This document shows positions 8,791 through 15,803 of a stretch of DNA of 64,000 nt, one piece after another. The notes below the pieces were generated by a model, which searched no databases, was not told the origin of the DNA, and saw nothing but the letters and a program-made list of their open reading frames with translations. The first letter of the stretch is position 1. Every line of letters starts with the position of its first letter. The stretch is from UBA11606 sp049437325. GTDB lineage: Bacteria; Actinomycetota; Acidimicrobiia; Acidimicrobiales; Aldehydirespiratoraceae. The stretch spans positions 1 through 64,000 of the forward strand of contig JBMTIM010000004.1 of the NCBI GenBank assembly GCA_049437325.1. The letters are read 5' to 3'. The translations under genes and the position numbers were made by a program.

Positions 8791-9131
8791 TGCGTGATCG
8801 GCTCCCCCCTCTGCCCGTGCTCACGCTGATCGGCTGGACGTTGCTGGTGTGGGTGTCTCGGGCTCGCAATGTGGTCGACAACGGCGAACTTTCGACGTGG
8901 GGAACGGGTTGGCGCATCGGTGTGGTCGTCGTGTTCCTGGTGCTGGCGTCGCTGGCTGCATGCGATCGGATGATCGGTCTCTTCGTGGCCTGGACCATCG
9001 GGTACTGGATGGTGCGTGGGGGCGGGTTGCTGATCACCGAACACAGCATCGGGTTCAAGGCGATCCACACCGTGTTGATGGTGGTTTCGATCGGGCTGGC
9101 CATGTGGGTCTGGCGCTCGAGAAGCCGGTAA
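8790..9131 (+). CDS. Small membrane protein of unknown function
   Basis: A 113-residue hydrophobic protein starting MRDRLPPLPVLTLIGWTLLVW. Four hydrophobic segments can be seen (near residues 8-22, 40-57, 60-75 and 90-107), with a short polar loop RARNVVDNGELSTWG after the first. The start is set by its overlap with the rnhB stop (TGATG). I do not recognise the family; a similar membrane protein following rnhB fits the general actinobacterial habit of an RNase HII-linked small integral protein, but that link is inference. Confidence 0.7.
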   Translation: MRDRLPPLPVLTLIGWTLLVWVSRARNVVDNGELSTWGTGWRIGVVVVFLVLASLAACDRMIGLFVAWTIGYWMVRGGGLLITEHSIGFKAIHTVLMVVSIGLAMWVWRSRSR

Positions 9132-9144
9132 CCTCGGCGTCGCT

Positions 9145-9477
9145 ATGGGACAACCGGTCACCCTCATCAAGACGTCGTCTCCTCGCCCGGGGATCCTGCG
9201 CTTCGAGCTGAACCGAAGTCTCACCGGGATGGGTCATGTTCGGTACGAAGCCGGCGACGAGATCATTGCCGATGACCCTGCGTCCGAACTCGCCAGTCGT
9301 CTCTTCGCAGCGGGCGGGGTCGCTGCGGTCCACGTCTACAGCTCCGTGGTGACGGTCACGCTCATGAGTACCGACGTCGGTGATCTCGAAACGGTCATCG
9401 CCGGGCTGTACACGTACTACCTGCCCGGCGTGGAAATCCCCTCCGACGAGGAACTCATCGCCATGGTCGAGGGCTGA
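9145..9477 (+). CDS. Stand-alone Nfu/NifU N-terminal-like domain protein
   Basis: The 110-residue protein resembles the N-terminal domain of eukaryotic and bacterial Nfu iron-sulfur scaffold proteins: an opening strand TSSPRPGILRFELN in place of the TPNPNSLKF motif, then SELASRLFAAGGVAAVHVYSSVVTVTL, which matches the SPLAxxLFxxxGVxxVFxxxDFITVT pattern. The C-terminal CxxC scaffold domain of true Nfu proteins is missing and there is no cysteine at all, so it cannot itself bind a cluster by that motif. It may serve as an interaction module. The family call rests on pattern memory, not alignment. A TAACCT box lies 10 bases before the ATG. Confidence 0.6.
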   Translation: MGQPVTLIKTSSPRPGILRFELNRSLTGMGHVRYEAGDEIIADDPASELASRLFAAGGVAAVHVYSSVVTVTLMSTDVGDLETVIAGLYTYYLPGVEIPSDEELIAMVEG

Positions 9478-9494
9478 GCGTTCGTCTCAGGCCC
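9471..9494. terminator. Hairpin between convergent genes
   Basis: GGGCTGAG (9471-9478) can pair with CTCAGGCCC (9486-9494), leaving one bulged base and a 7-base loop. It covers the stop codon of the Nfu-like gene and reaches to the stop of the convergent methyltransferase gene. There is no U-tract, so a terminator role is tentative. Confidence 0.35.
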
Positions 9495-10107
9495 AGCGAC
9501 GAATCCATGCGTGCATTGCGATGCCCGCAGCCACCCCGGCATTGATGCTTCGTGTCGAGCCGTACTGTGTGATCGAGCACACGGCTTCGGCGGCACGGTG
9601 GGCTGCATTCGACAGACCCGGGCCCTCCTGTCCGAACACCAGGATGCAACGCTTCGGAAGGTCGAAGGTCTCTAGCGGAACCGATCCGGGGAGATTGTCG
9701 ATCCCGATGATCGAGAGGCCGGTGGTCGTCGCCCAGTCGGCGAGGTCATCGATCGTGTCGTGGTGACGGACGTGTTGGTAGACGTCGGTCATCATTGCAC
9801 CGCGCCGATTCCACTTCCGTTTCCCGACGATGTGGACTTCGGCGGCGAGAAAAGCGTTTGCTGTCCGGACTACCGTCCCGATGTTGCGATCGTGCTCCCA
9901 GTTCTCGATGGCCACGTGGAAGGTGTGTCGTCGCGTATCGAGGTCGGCAACGATTGCATCGACGGACCAGTAGCGGTATTCGTCGAGCACGTTTCGGCGA
10001 TCGCCGGCGGCCAGTAGCCCGGGATCGAACCGAGGGTCGTCGGGCCAGGGTTCACGATGCGGACCGACCCCGATGGTCGGGTCGCAAGCGCCGTGCTCGT
10101 CGGTCAC
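9487..10107 (-). CDS. SpoU/TrmH-family RNA 2'-O-methyltransferase
   Basis: The 206-residue protein has the three SPOUT motifs in order: motif 1 NIGTVVRTANAF, motif 2 LVFGQEGPGLS and motif 3 STRSINAGVAAGIAMHAW, which form the trefoil knot that binds S-adenosylmethionine. Family members methylate ribose 2'-OH in tRNA or rRNA. The N-terminal ~60 residues (WPDDPRFDPGLLAAGDRRNVLDEYRYW) are a family-specific extension. The GTG start at 10107 overlaps the stop of the upstream protease gene (GTGA), so translation is coupled. The RNA target cannot be read from the sequence. Confidence 0.9.
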   Translation of the reverse strand: MTDEHGACDPTIGVGPHREPWPDDPRFDPGLLAAGDRRNVLDEYRYWSVDAIVADLDTRRHTFHVAIENWEHDRNIGTVVRTANAFLAAEVHIVGKRKWNRRGAMMTDVYQHVRHHDTIDDLADWATTTGLSIIGIDNLPGSVPLETFDLPKRCILVFGQEGPGLSNAAHRAAEAVCSITQYGSTRSINAGVAAGIAMHAWIRRWA

Positions 10108-11435
10108 CGAATGCCACCGCGGCGGGCCCTGCGTCGGCTGGAGCTCGCATCGGGATCACAGACGTCGTTGTCGCCCGGAATCCGATGGTGGTGGTCGGTC
10201 CAGCGGCGGCCGTTCCAGTACCGCAACATGGCAGGGGTGCCGCTCGGGTCGGCGTACCAGCCTGCGGCGGCGTGGTCGGGGTCGGTGTCGGTCTCGGCGA
10301 CCTCACCTGCGCCGTCGAACATCGAATCGAGATCGACCGATGCCGCGGCAGCTGCACGCACCAACTCGGTCCGCTCGGGGATTGGGACCATCGCGGCGAC
10401 CGACTCGGGATGGTTGCGATCGTCTTGGAAGGTACGGAGTGCCTCGGACACGATCGGATCGGGACCGGTGTATGCGGGAAGCCCTTCCATCTTGCGGAGT
10501 GCGTTGATGCGCTCGGCGAGCGGAGGATGGGTCGAGAACATGTCGTTGAACTTGCGACCTCGGTCGCTGGTCTCGTGATCGTCGGGTGATTCGATCCACA
10601 GGTGGGAGGTGGCGTGGCTCGTGCGGCGAACGACCGTGATGTCAGCGTCGAGCTTTTCGAGCGCGGAACGGAGTCCGGTCGGGTAGCGGGTGAACTCGAC
10701 GGCCGTTGCGTCGGCGAGTCCCTCGCGACTGCGGCTGACGGCAGCCTTCAGCAGGGCGGCGGCAAGTGGCGCCAACACCGTGACGAAGACCACGGCTCCC
10801 ACGATGATCAGTACCTGTGCTCCGCCGCCTCCGTTGTCGTTGCTGCGGCGTCGGTGTGATGCGCCACCCCCGGTGAGCGAACCCCAGTAGAGCATCCGGA
10901 AGAAGATGTCGGCGATGATGGCGATCGCACCTGCAGTGGCGACGGCAACCGTCATGACGAGCATGTCACCATTGCGAATGTGGGCGATCTCGTGGGCCAC
11001 GACCCCCTCGAGTTCATCACGAGTCAGCTTGTCGAGCAGGCCTGTCGTCACCGCCACTGCAGCGTTGTCGAGGTTCCGGCCGGTGGCGAACGCGTTCGGT
11101 GCAGGGTCGTGGACCACGTAGACGTCGGGCTTCGGCACACCGGCAGAGATCGACACCGCTTCCACCAGGTTGTGCAACCGGCCGAATTCTTCCCGACTGG
11201 CAGGTCGAGCGCGGGGGGCGTTCAGCGCGATCGACGCCGACGACCAGTACGACGAGAACGTGATCGCAAACGAGATCACGACCGCAGCGACCACACCGAT
11301 CGCTCCGCCTCCGGTGATGACCGAGATCGCAGCTCCGACAAGCCCGAGAAGCAGGAAGAAGGCGATCAACAGCACCCAGGTCTGTCGCCGATTCCGGGCA
11401 ATCAGGTCGTAAAAGTCAAGGCGCTCGTCCGGCAT
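10104..11435 (-). CDS. HtpX-like M48 membrane metalloprotease with C-terminal DUF2510
   Basis: A 443-residue protein. Two membrane segments (about residues 20-40 and 45-65) precede an M48 zinc-protease domain with HEIAH at 148-152 and the preceding DPAPNAFATGR element; further hydrophobic segments follow. HtpX-type enzymes degrade misfolded membrane proteins. Beyond the usual family length there is a DUF2510 module at about residues 391-417 (GWYADPSGTPAMLRYWNGRRW), a small actinobacterial domain normally fused to membrane proteins. A TAACTT box ends 6 bases before the ATG, predicting a leaderless mRNA. The gene is divergent from the MauE-like gene. Confidence 0.92.
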   Translation of the reverse strand: MPDERLDFYDLIARNRRQTWVLLIAFFLLLGLVGAAISVITGGGAIGVVAAVVISFAITFSSYWSSASIALNAPRARPASREEFGRLHNLVEAVSISAGVPKPDVYVVHDPAPNAFATGRNLDNAAVAVTTGLLDKLTRDELEGVVAHEIAHIRNGDMLVMTVAVATAGAIAIIADIFFRMLYWGSLTGGGASHRRRSNDNGGGGAQVLIIVGAVVFVTVLAPLAAALLKAAVSRSREGLADATAVEFTRYPTGLRSALEKLDADITVVRRTSHATSHLWIESPDDHETSDRGRKFNDMFSTHPPLAERINALRKMEGLPAYTGPDPIVSEALRTFQDDRNHPESVAAMVPIPERTELVRAAAAASVDLDSMFDGAGEVAETDTDPDHAAAGWYADPSGTPAMLRYWNGRRWTDHHHRIPGDNDVCDPDASSSRRRARRGGIR

Positions 11436-11441
11436 GTCGCC

Positions 11442-11447
11442 AAGTTA
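11442..11447 (-). promoter_or_regulatory. -10 box of the HtpX-like gene
   Basis: TAACTT on the minus strand, 6 bases from the ATG at 11435; no Shine-Dalgarno sequence, so the transcript is probably leaderless. Confidence 0.5.
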
Positions 11448-11460
11448 CCGGGTGGGTGTC

Positions 11461-11466
11461 TAGGGT
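11461..11466 (+). promoter_or_regulatory. -10 box of the MauE-like gene
   Basis: TAGGGT, 9 bases before the ATG at 11476, predicting a transcript with a leader of at most two or three bases. Confidence 0.45.
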
Positions 11467-11475
11467 GGGAACGTC

Positions 11476-12000
11476 ATGCAGGCAGCCACTGCGTTGTTCG
11501 CCTCGGCGGCCGTGCTATTGGTCCTCGCCGGGGTGGTGAAGGTGAGTCGCCCGACGACTGCCGCCGACCTGATGCAGATACTTGGTGCCCCGGCCCGTGG
11601 CCCATGGTCGGGCACTCGTCTCGCAGTCGGACTCGGGGCGGTCGAGATCGTGCTCGGAGTGGCCGGTCTCGTCTCGGAGAGGCCCGAGATCGCAGTGGCC
11701 GTCGGCCTCGTGTACCTCGTCTTCGCCGCAACAGTGCTGCGTGCCATGGCTGTCGGTGCGCCGTCGTGTGGCTGTTTCGGCCGGGTGGAAGCGCCACCGA
11801 GCTGGTTTCATGTCTCGGGCAATACCGTTCTGGCGGCTGCGTCGTTCGTTGCGGCAAACGGTTCGTCGCCACTCGAGGTGATGGACGCCCAACCTGCCGG
11901 TGGGGTCGGGTTTGTCGTGGCGGTGGGATTGTTGGCCGGACTTGCGCTCGTGGTCTTCATTGCGCTTCCCGAGGCAGTGGCGGCTCGCAGGGCGCAGTGA
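11476..12000 (+). CDS. MauE/DoxX-like membrane protein
   Basis: A 174-residue protein with four hydrophobic segments and the motif SCGCFGRVE between segments two and three, which is the hallmark of the MauE methylamine-utilization family, where the cysteine pair is linked to disulfide handling in the membrane. No other mau genes are near, and in actinobacteria such proteins commonly stand alone or with thioredoxin-like partners. It ends 28 bases before the convergent mutM stop. The specific substrate is unknown. Confidence 0.75.
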   Translation: MQAATALFASAAVLLVLAGVVKVSRPTTAADLMQILGAPARGPWSGTRLAVGLGAVEIVLGVAGLVSERPEIAVAVGLVYLVFAATVLRAMAVGAPSCGCFGRVEAPPSWFHVSGNTVLAAASFVAANGSSPLEVMDAQPAGGVGFVVAVGLLAGLALVVFIALPEAVAARRAQ

Positions 12001-12028
12001 CAGACCCGTTGATCGACATCCCTGTGAT

Positions 12029-12847
12029 TCAGCGGGCCTGACACGTTGGGCAGTACGTCGTCGTTCGTGCATCGAGGACGCGACTACGGAGTTCGGTTGC
12101 GCAACGGTGACATGGCGAGCCGCTGCGGCCGTAGCAGTGGAGTTCGTGTTGGTTTGCACCGGTCGAGCCATCGCTGTCGACATAGTCACGCAGTGTCGTG
12201 CCTCCGTGGTCGAGGCCCGACTGCAGCGCAGTGCGGATCGTCTCGACGAGCCGGTCTGCCCGATTCACGGAGAGCCGACGGGTAGCCGGGTTGATCTTGG
12301 CCATCCACAGTGCCTCGTCGGCGTAGATGTTTCCGACTCCTGCCACGGCACGTTGGGTGAGCAGGATGGTCTTGAGGTGCCGGTTGCTTCGTTTCACGAA
12401 CGCAGCGAGGGCCCTGCCCGTGAAGGCCGGATCCCAGGGTTCGGGACCGAGATGATCGAGCGTGGGGAGCGTGCGGTAGTCGCCGGCGTCGACAACCTTG
12501 ATACGGCCGAACCGTCGGGTGTCGTGGAAGGTGAATGTCCGCCCGTCGGTAAAGCGCCACCAGGCCCGCAGGTGGGGGTGATCGAGGTCTGGCTCATCGC
12601 CGACGGCGTGGACGGTGAGACGCCCGGTCATCCCCAGGTGCACGACGAGTTCGGCGGGCACCTCGAGGTCGAGTTCGAACAGCAGGTACTTCCCCCGGCG
12701 GCGAGTCCCGACGATTTCGCCACCGACGGCGTCGAGTGCCGGTGAGAATTTGTCGCTCCAGTGCGCGCCGGCGTCTGCGATCGTTGCGCCGACGACGCGG
12801 GGCTCGAGCTGCTGACGGATCGTCTCGACCTCGGGGAGTTCGGGCAC
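12029..12847 (-). CDS. mutM: Formamidopyrimidine-DNA glycosylase
   Basis: MutM (Fpg) removes oxidised purines such as 8-oxoguanine and nicks the abasic site. The mature protein begins PELPEVE, giving the catalytic N-terminal Pro and Glu; GKYLLFEL holds the conserved lysine; GNIYADEALW is the helix-two-turn-helix; and the C-terminal zinc finger is intact, C246-x2-C249-x16-C266-x2-C269. At 272 residues the length is normal. It starts with GTG at 12847, with a TACAGT box 6 bases upstream, so the mRNA is probably leaderless. A second family member with a damaged zinc finger lies at 61154. Confidence 0.96.
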   Translation of the reverse strand: MPELPEVETIRQQLEPRVVGATIADAGAHWSDKFSPALDAVGGEIVGTRRRGKYLLFELDLEVPAELVVHLGMTGRLTVHAVGDEPDLDHPHLRAWWRFTDGRTFTFHDTRRFGRIKVVDAGDYRTLPTLDHLGPEPWDPAFTGRALAAFVKRSNRHLKTILLTQRAVAGVGNIYADEALWMAKINPATRRLSVNRADRLVETIRTALQSGLDHGGTTLRDYVDSDGSTGANQHELHCYGRSGSPCHRCATELRSRVLDARTTTYCPTCQAR

Positions 12848-12853
12848 GGTCGA

Positions 12854-12863
12854 ACTGTAGGCT
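12854..12863. promoter_or_regulatory. Symmetric bidirectional promoter (-10 boxes), mutM and the 12873 gene
   Basis: ACTGTAGGCT contains TACAGT on the minus strand, 6 bases from the mutM GTG, and TAGGCT on the plus strand, 9 bases from the divergent GTG at 12873; the two boxes share the central TA. Confidence 0.6.
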
Positions 12864-12872
12864 CACCGCTTC

Positions 12873-14120
12873 GTGGAAGACCTGCTCGATTCGATCATCT
12901 CCGACGCGCTCGACCAGGCGGCCGAGTTGCTCGAACTCGACGCAACCCGAGCCGAGGTGTGGGCGAGTGATCTCACGGCGTTGGCTGCCGAGACTGGGCC
13001 TGATGGCATCAGCCGACTGATCGCTGCGCTTGTTGATGCCGGTGGTGCGGCGGCAGCCGCAGCGTTGTGGGCCGTTCACTCGATGGTCGACGGTGTCGAC
13101 CTCGGGAACCCGTCGCTCGAACCGGCACCGGGCTGGGTCGACGACCTGTGCACCAGTACGTGCGAGGCTGGCTGGTTGCTGGACGAACGACGTGGCGTGT
13201 CAGCTGCGCTCCGGTTTGTCGACCGCGCTGATGAGCGCCATGTGCTGGTCGTCGATCTCGTCCCGTCCGGCGACGGTGGTGAGCGCATTGGCGAGGTCGC
13301 TGTGGGTCCACCTGATCTTCTCGATGCACTCGAGGATGCTGCGTCCGGTATCGCTGCGACGGAACAGGCGCCGCCCGAACTGGCGGTACGAATTGCGCGA
13401 GCGTGGCGGTCGACTCCTGAGCCCACGAGTTCGTTCGTCGCCAACGGCCGTCTGCTACGGGCCCGGCTCTCGAGTCTCGGTGTCGACGAACTCGACGCTC
13501 CGGTCTGGATCGAGCCTGCGGTTCCCGATCTCCCGGTGCCCGATCCGGACGCGGATGCATGGGCCGTGCAGGTCCTCGATCGGGCGTTGGGGGACACCGG
13601 GACTCCCGATGCCGAGGCAGTCGCTGGTGCAGCCGCGGTGCTGCGGGCGGCGGCGGCGGCGGATGATCGGCTTGCGCAATGGCTTGCAGCCTCCGAGGGT
13701 CCCGTCGATCTCGACGAGCCAGATCTGAACGTGGTGCTGGCCGCGCTGGCTGCGGCGATTGCTCCTGCAAGGATGGAACCGCTCGCAGCGGACGCACGCC
13801 GGGCGGTGTTGGAACTCGAGTGGGCCGACTGGCTCGGTGCGATCATCGGCATCGTGCGTGCTGGGGCAGGCGTGTCGGTTGACCCTGTCGACTTGGTCGA
13901 TCAGATCAACCGTTGCCACGAGGTCACATCGGTGATCCCAAAGGCCGACCGAGCTCGTGTCGCCTGGGCGTTCGGAGTGGTGACCGAACCGTGGGAACCG
14001 CTCGGCATCGCAGTCGACAACATGCTCACAGAGTTCGGCAGCCGGGTACTCCCGCTGGGTCTCCGCACCGGCTGGCGTGCAAAACGTCAGGGACCCGGTG
14101 CCGAAACACCGGGCCCCTGA
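12873..14120 (+). CDS. Protein of unknown function, Ala/Asp-rich
   Basis: A 415-residue soluble, acidic, probably helical protein that I do not recognise. The N-terminal ~90 residues (LLDSIISDALDQAAELLELD) look like a four-helix domain; the middle (AALRFVDRADERHVLVVDLVP) has a short beta element reminiscent of a ligand- or DNA-binding core; the last ~150 residues contain long Ala/Val/Asp helices and end in a basic tail. It starts with GTG at 12873, with a TAGGCT box 9 bases upstream. It is divergent from mutM, but nothing in it ties it to DNA repair. Strong codon bias supports a real gene. Confidence 0.75.
   Translation: MEDLLDSIISDALDQAAELLELDATRAEVWASDLTALAAETGPDGISRLIAALVDAGGAAAAAALWAVHSMVDGVDLGNPSLEPAPGWVDDLCTSTCEAGWLLDERRGVSAALRFVDRADERHVLVVDLVPSGDGGERIGEVAVGPPDLLDALEDAASGIAATEQAPPELAVRIARAWRSTPEPTSSFVANGRLLRARLSSLGVDELDAPVWIEPAVPDLPVPDPDADAWAVQVLDRALGDTGTPDAEAVAGAAAVLRAAAAADDRLAQWLAASEGPVDLDEPDLNVVLAALAAAIAPARMEPLAADARRAVLELEWADWLGAIIGIVRAGAGVSVDPVDLVDQINRCHEVTSVIPKADRARVAWAFGVVTEPWEPLGIAVDNMLTEFGSRVLPLGLRTGWRAKRQGPGAETPGP
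14088..14119. terminator. 13-bp hairpin between convergent genes
   Basis: Arms at 14088-14100 and 14107-14119 pair over 13 bases with a single mismatch around a 6-base loop CCGAAA. The second arm runs into the TGA of the upstream gene, and the convergent gene's stop is at 14138. No T-run follows, so it would act as a GC-rich or bidirectional terminator. Confidence 0.5.
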
Positions 14121-14137
14121 CACTCAGTTCGACCGGC

Positions 14138-14446
14138 TCAGGCGGCGCGACCCGCAAAGCCGTCGCGGATGGCATTCGCCATTGCGATGACGGCGTACAC
14201 CGCCACACCGTCGACGACGACCTGAAGGAATTCGTTGTCCCGGCCCATCATTTCAAGGCCGACGAAGGTGCCCATGTCGAGTGCCCACACCAACACGATG
14301 ACGATGATTGCATCGAGGTGTTGGCCGACGAAGGGGATTCCCTTCAGCTGCCCACTGATGCCGAGGAGATCGAGCACCGAGTTGACGATCCCGACCGCTG
14401 CGCCTGCGAAGAGCGCAAGCACGATGACCATGACGAGAGTTTCCAT
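14138..14446 (-). CDS. Small three-helix membrane protein
   Basis: A 102-residue protein starting METLVMVIVLALFAGAAVG, with three hydrophobic segments and a FVGQHLDAIIVIVLVWALDMG core. The start at 14446 is decided by a clear Shine-Dalgarno sequence (GGAAGGA, ending about 7 bases upstream); the longer in-frame reading adds a non-coding-looking leader. I do not recognise the family. It is a single-gene unit, convergent with the upstream unknown gene. Confidence 0.7.
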   Translation of the reverse strand: METLVMVIVLALFAGAAVGIVNSVLDLLGISGQLKGIPFVGQHLDAIIVIVLVWALDMGTFVGLEMMGRDNEFLQVVVDGVAVYAVIAMANAIRDGFAGRAA

Positions 14447-14603
14447 TTGTTGTCCTTCCCCCCTGAAGCCGCAGTGGACCAAGGGCGACCCGGTACGTGC
14501 CCCCTGCACGCCCCGTAACCACCATTGTGACTTATGGCACGCCTGTGGGGTTACATCTCCGCGGGATTGCATGACGGCCCGAGTCCGATCCGCAGCGCTC
14601 CAC

Positions 14604-14609
14604 TACGGT
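14604..14609 (+). promoter_or_regulatory. -10 box of the aminotransferase gene
   Basis: TACGGT, 7 bases before the ATG at 14617, without a Shine-Dalgarno sequence; a leaderless start is likely. The rest of the 170-base gap between 14447 and 14616 shows only the Shine-Dalgarno sequence of the divergent small gene. Confidence 0.5.
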
Positions 14610-14616
14610 CACGACC

Positions 14617-15741
14617 ATGCACATCGAACCATTCGGCGTCGAGCAGTGGATGAACGAGTACGAGACCCGCTGTCGGTACAACCTTGCTGAGACGTGCTGC
14701 GATTCGATCACCGTGGCCGAACTCCTCGACCTCGCCGCCGTCGGGCGGGGGTACCTCGACGGGTTGCTTTCCATGAAGCTCACCTACGGCGCCATCGAAG
14801 GCTCCGACCGACTCCGCACGGCAATCGCTGCGCTTTTCGAGGCGCAGTCGAGTGCGAACGTCCTCGTCACCCACGGAACGATCGGCGCCAATCACCTCGT
14901 CTATCTGACGCTCGTCTCGCCCGACGACCATGTCGTGTCGGTGGTGCCCAGCTATCAGCAGCACACGGCGATCCCCGAGTCACTCGGAGCGAAAGTCACC
15001 CGGGTGCCATTGCGAGAGGAACGCGGATGGGTCCTCGATCTCGACGAACTCGATGCTGCGGTGACCCCGGGGACTGCCCTGGTGACCCTCACGAACCCGA
15101 ACAACCCGACCGGTGCACTGTTGGGGCGTGAGGAACTCTGTGCGGTGGCTGCGATGTGCGACCGAGTGGGGGCATGGCTGCTGGTCGACGAGGTGTACCG
15201 GGGAATCGACCAGGAGGGGAGTGGCACCACGGCCTCGGTTGCCGATCTCTATGAGCGGGGAATCAGCACGGGCTCCATGTCGAAAGCGTTCTCCCTCGCC
15301 GGACTCCGGCTGGGTTGGGTCGTGGGGCCCGAGACACTGCTCGAGCGTGTCGTCGTTCACCGTGACTACAACACGATCAGTATCGGCATGATCGATGATG
15401 CGTTGGCCGCGCTGGCTCTCGAGCATGCCGAGACGATCCTTGCCCGCAATCGCTCCCTCGTGCGCAGCAATCTGACCATCCTGTCGAACTGGCTCGACGG
15501 TGAGGATCGCGTCGGTTGGACCCGACCGTTGGGTGGCACGATCACGCTTCTGCGGTACGACGCCGATCTGTCGTCGCGGGACTTTTGTGTCGGCCTTGTC
15601 GAGGGCCCAGGTGGTGTGATGCTCACACCGGGGAGCGCCCTCGACATGGAGGGACATGTGCGCATCGGCTACGCAAACGCACCCGAGGCATTGATCGCCG
15701 GTCTGCCTCTGATCAGCAGGTACATGGACGGGTTGGGGTGA
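14617..15741 (+). CDS. PLP-dependent class I/II aminotransferase
   Basis: A 374-residue fold-type I aminotransferase. Visible are the cofactor-stacking region (VTHGTIGANHLVYL), TNPNNPTGALLG, the Asp that contacts the PLP ring (LLVDEVYRGID), the Schiff-base lysine in SMSKAFSLAGLRLGW and the carboxylate-binding arginine near HVRIGYAN. It is closest in style to the capreomycidine synthase/VioD-like branch rather than to AspC or HisC, but the substrate is unknown. No biosynthetic cluster surrounds it; parC follows 62 bases downstream with its own promoter. Confidence 0.85.
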   Translation: MHIEPFGVEQWMNEYETRCRYNLAETCCDSITVAELLDLAAVGRGYLDGLLSMKLTYGAIEGSDRLRTAIAALFEAQSSANVLVTHGTIGANHLVYLTLVSPDDHVVSVVPSYQQHTAIPESLGAKVTRVPLREERGWVLDLDELDAAVTPGTALVTLTNPNNPTGALLGREELCAVAAMCDRVGAWLLVDEVYRGIDQEGSGTTASVADLYERGISTGSMSKAFSLAGLRLGWVVGPETLLERVVVHRDYNTISIGMIDDALAALALEHAETILARNRSLVRSNLTILSNWLDGEDRVGWTRPLGGTITLLRYDADLSSRDFCVGLVEGPGGVMLTPGSALDMEGHVRIGYANAPEALIAGLPLISRYMDGLG

Positions 15742-15790
15742 GAGACGATCCGACGCGGCACCCCTCCGCCTGATCGTCACATGAGCTGAC

Positions 15791-15796
15791 TACGGT
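15791..15796 (+). promoter_or_regulatory. -10 box of parC
   Basis: TACGGT, 7 bases before the ATG at 15804, within GACTACGGTCGGCGGC; no Shine-Dalgarno sequence, so probably leaderless. Confidence 0.5.
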
Positions 15797-15803
15797 CGGC
15801 GGC

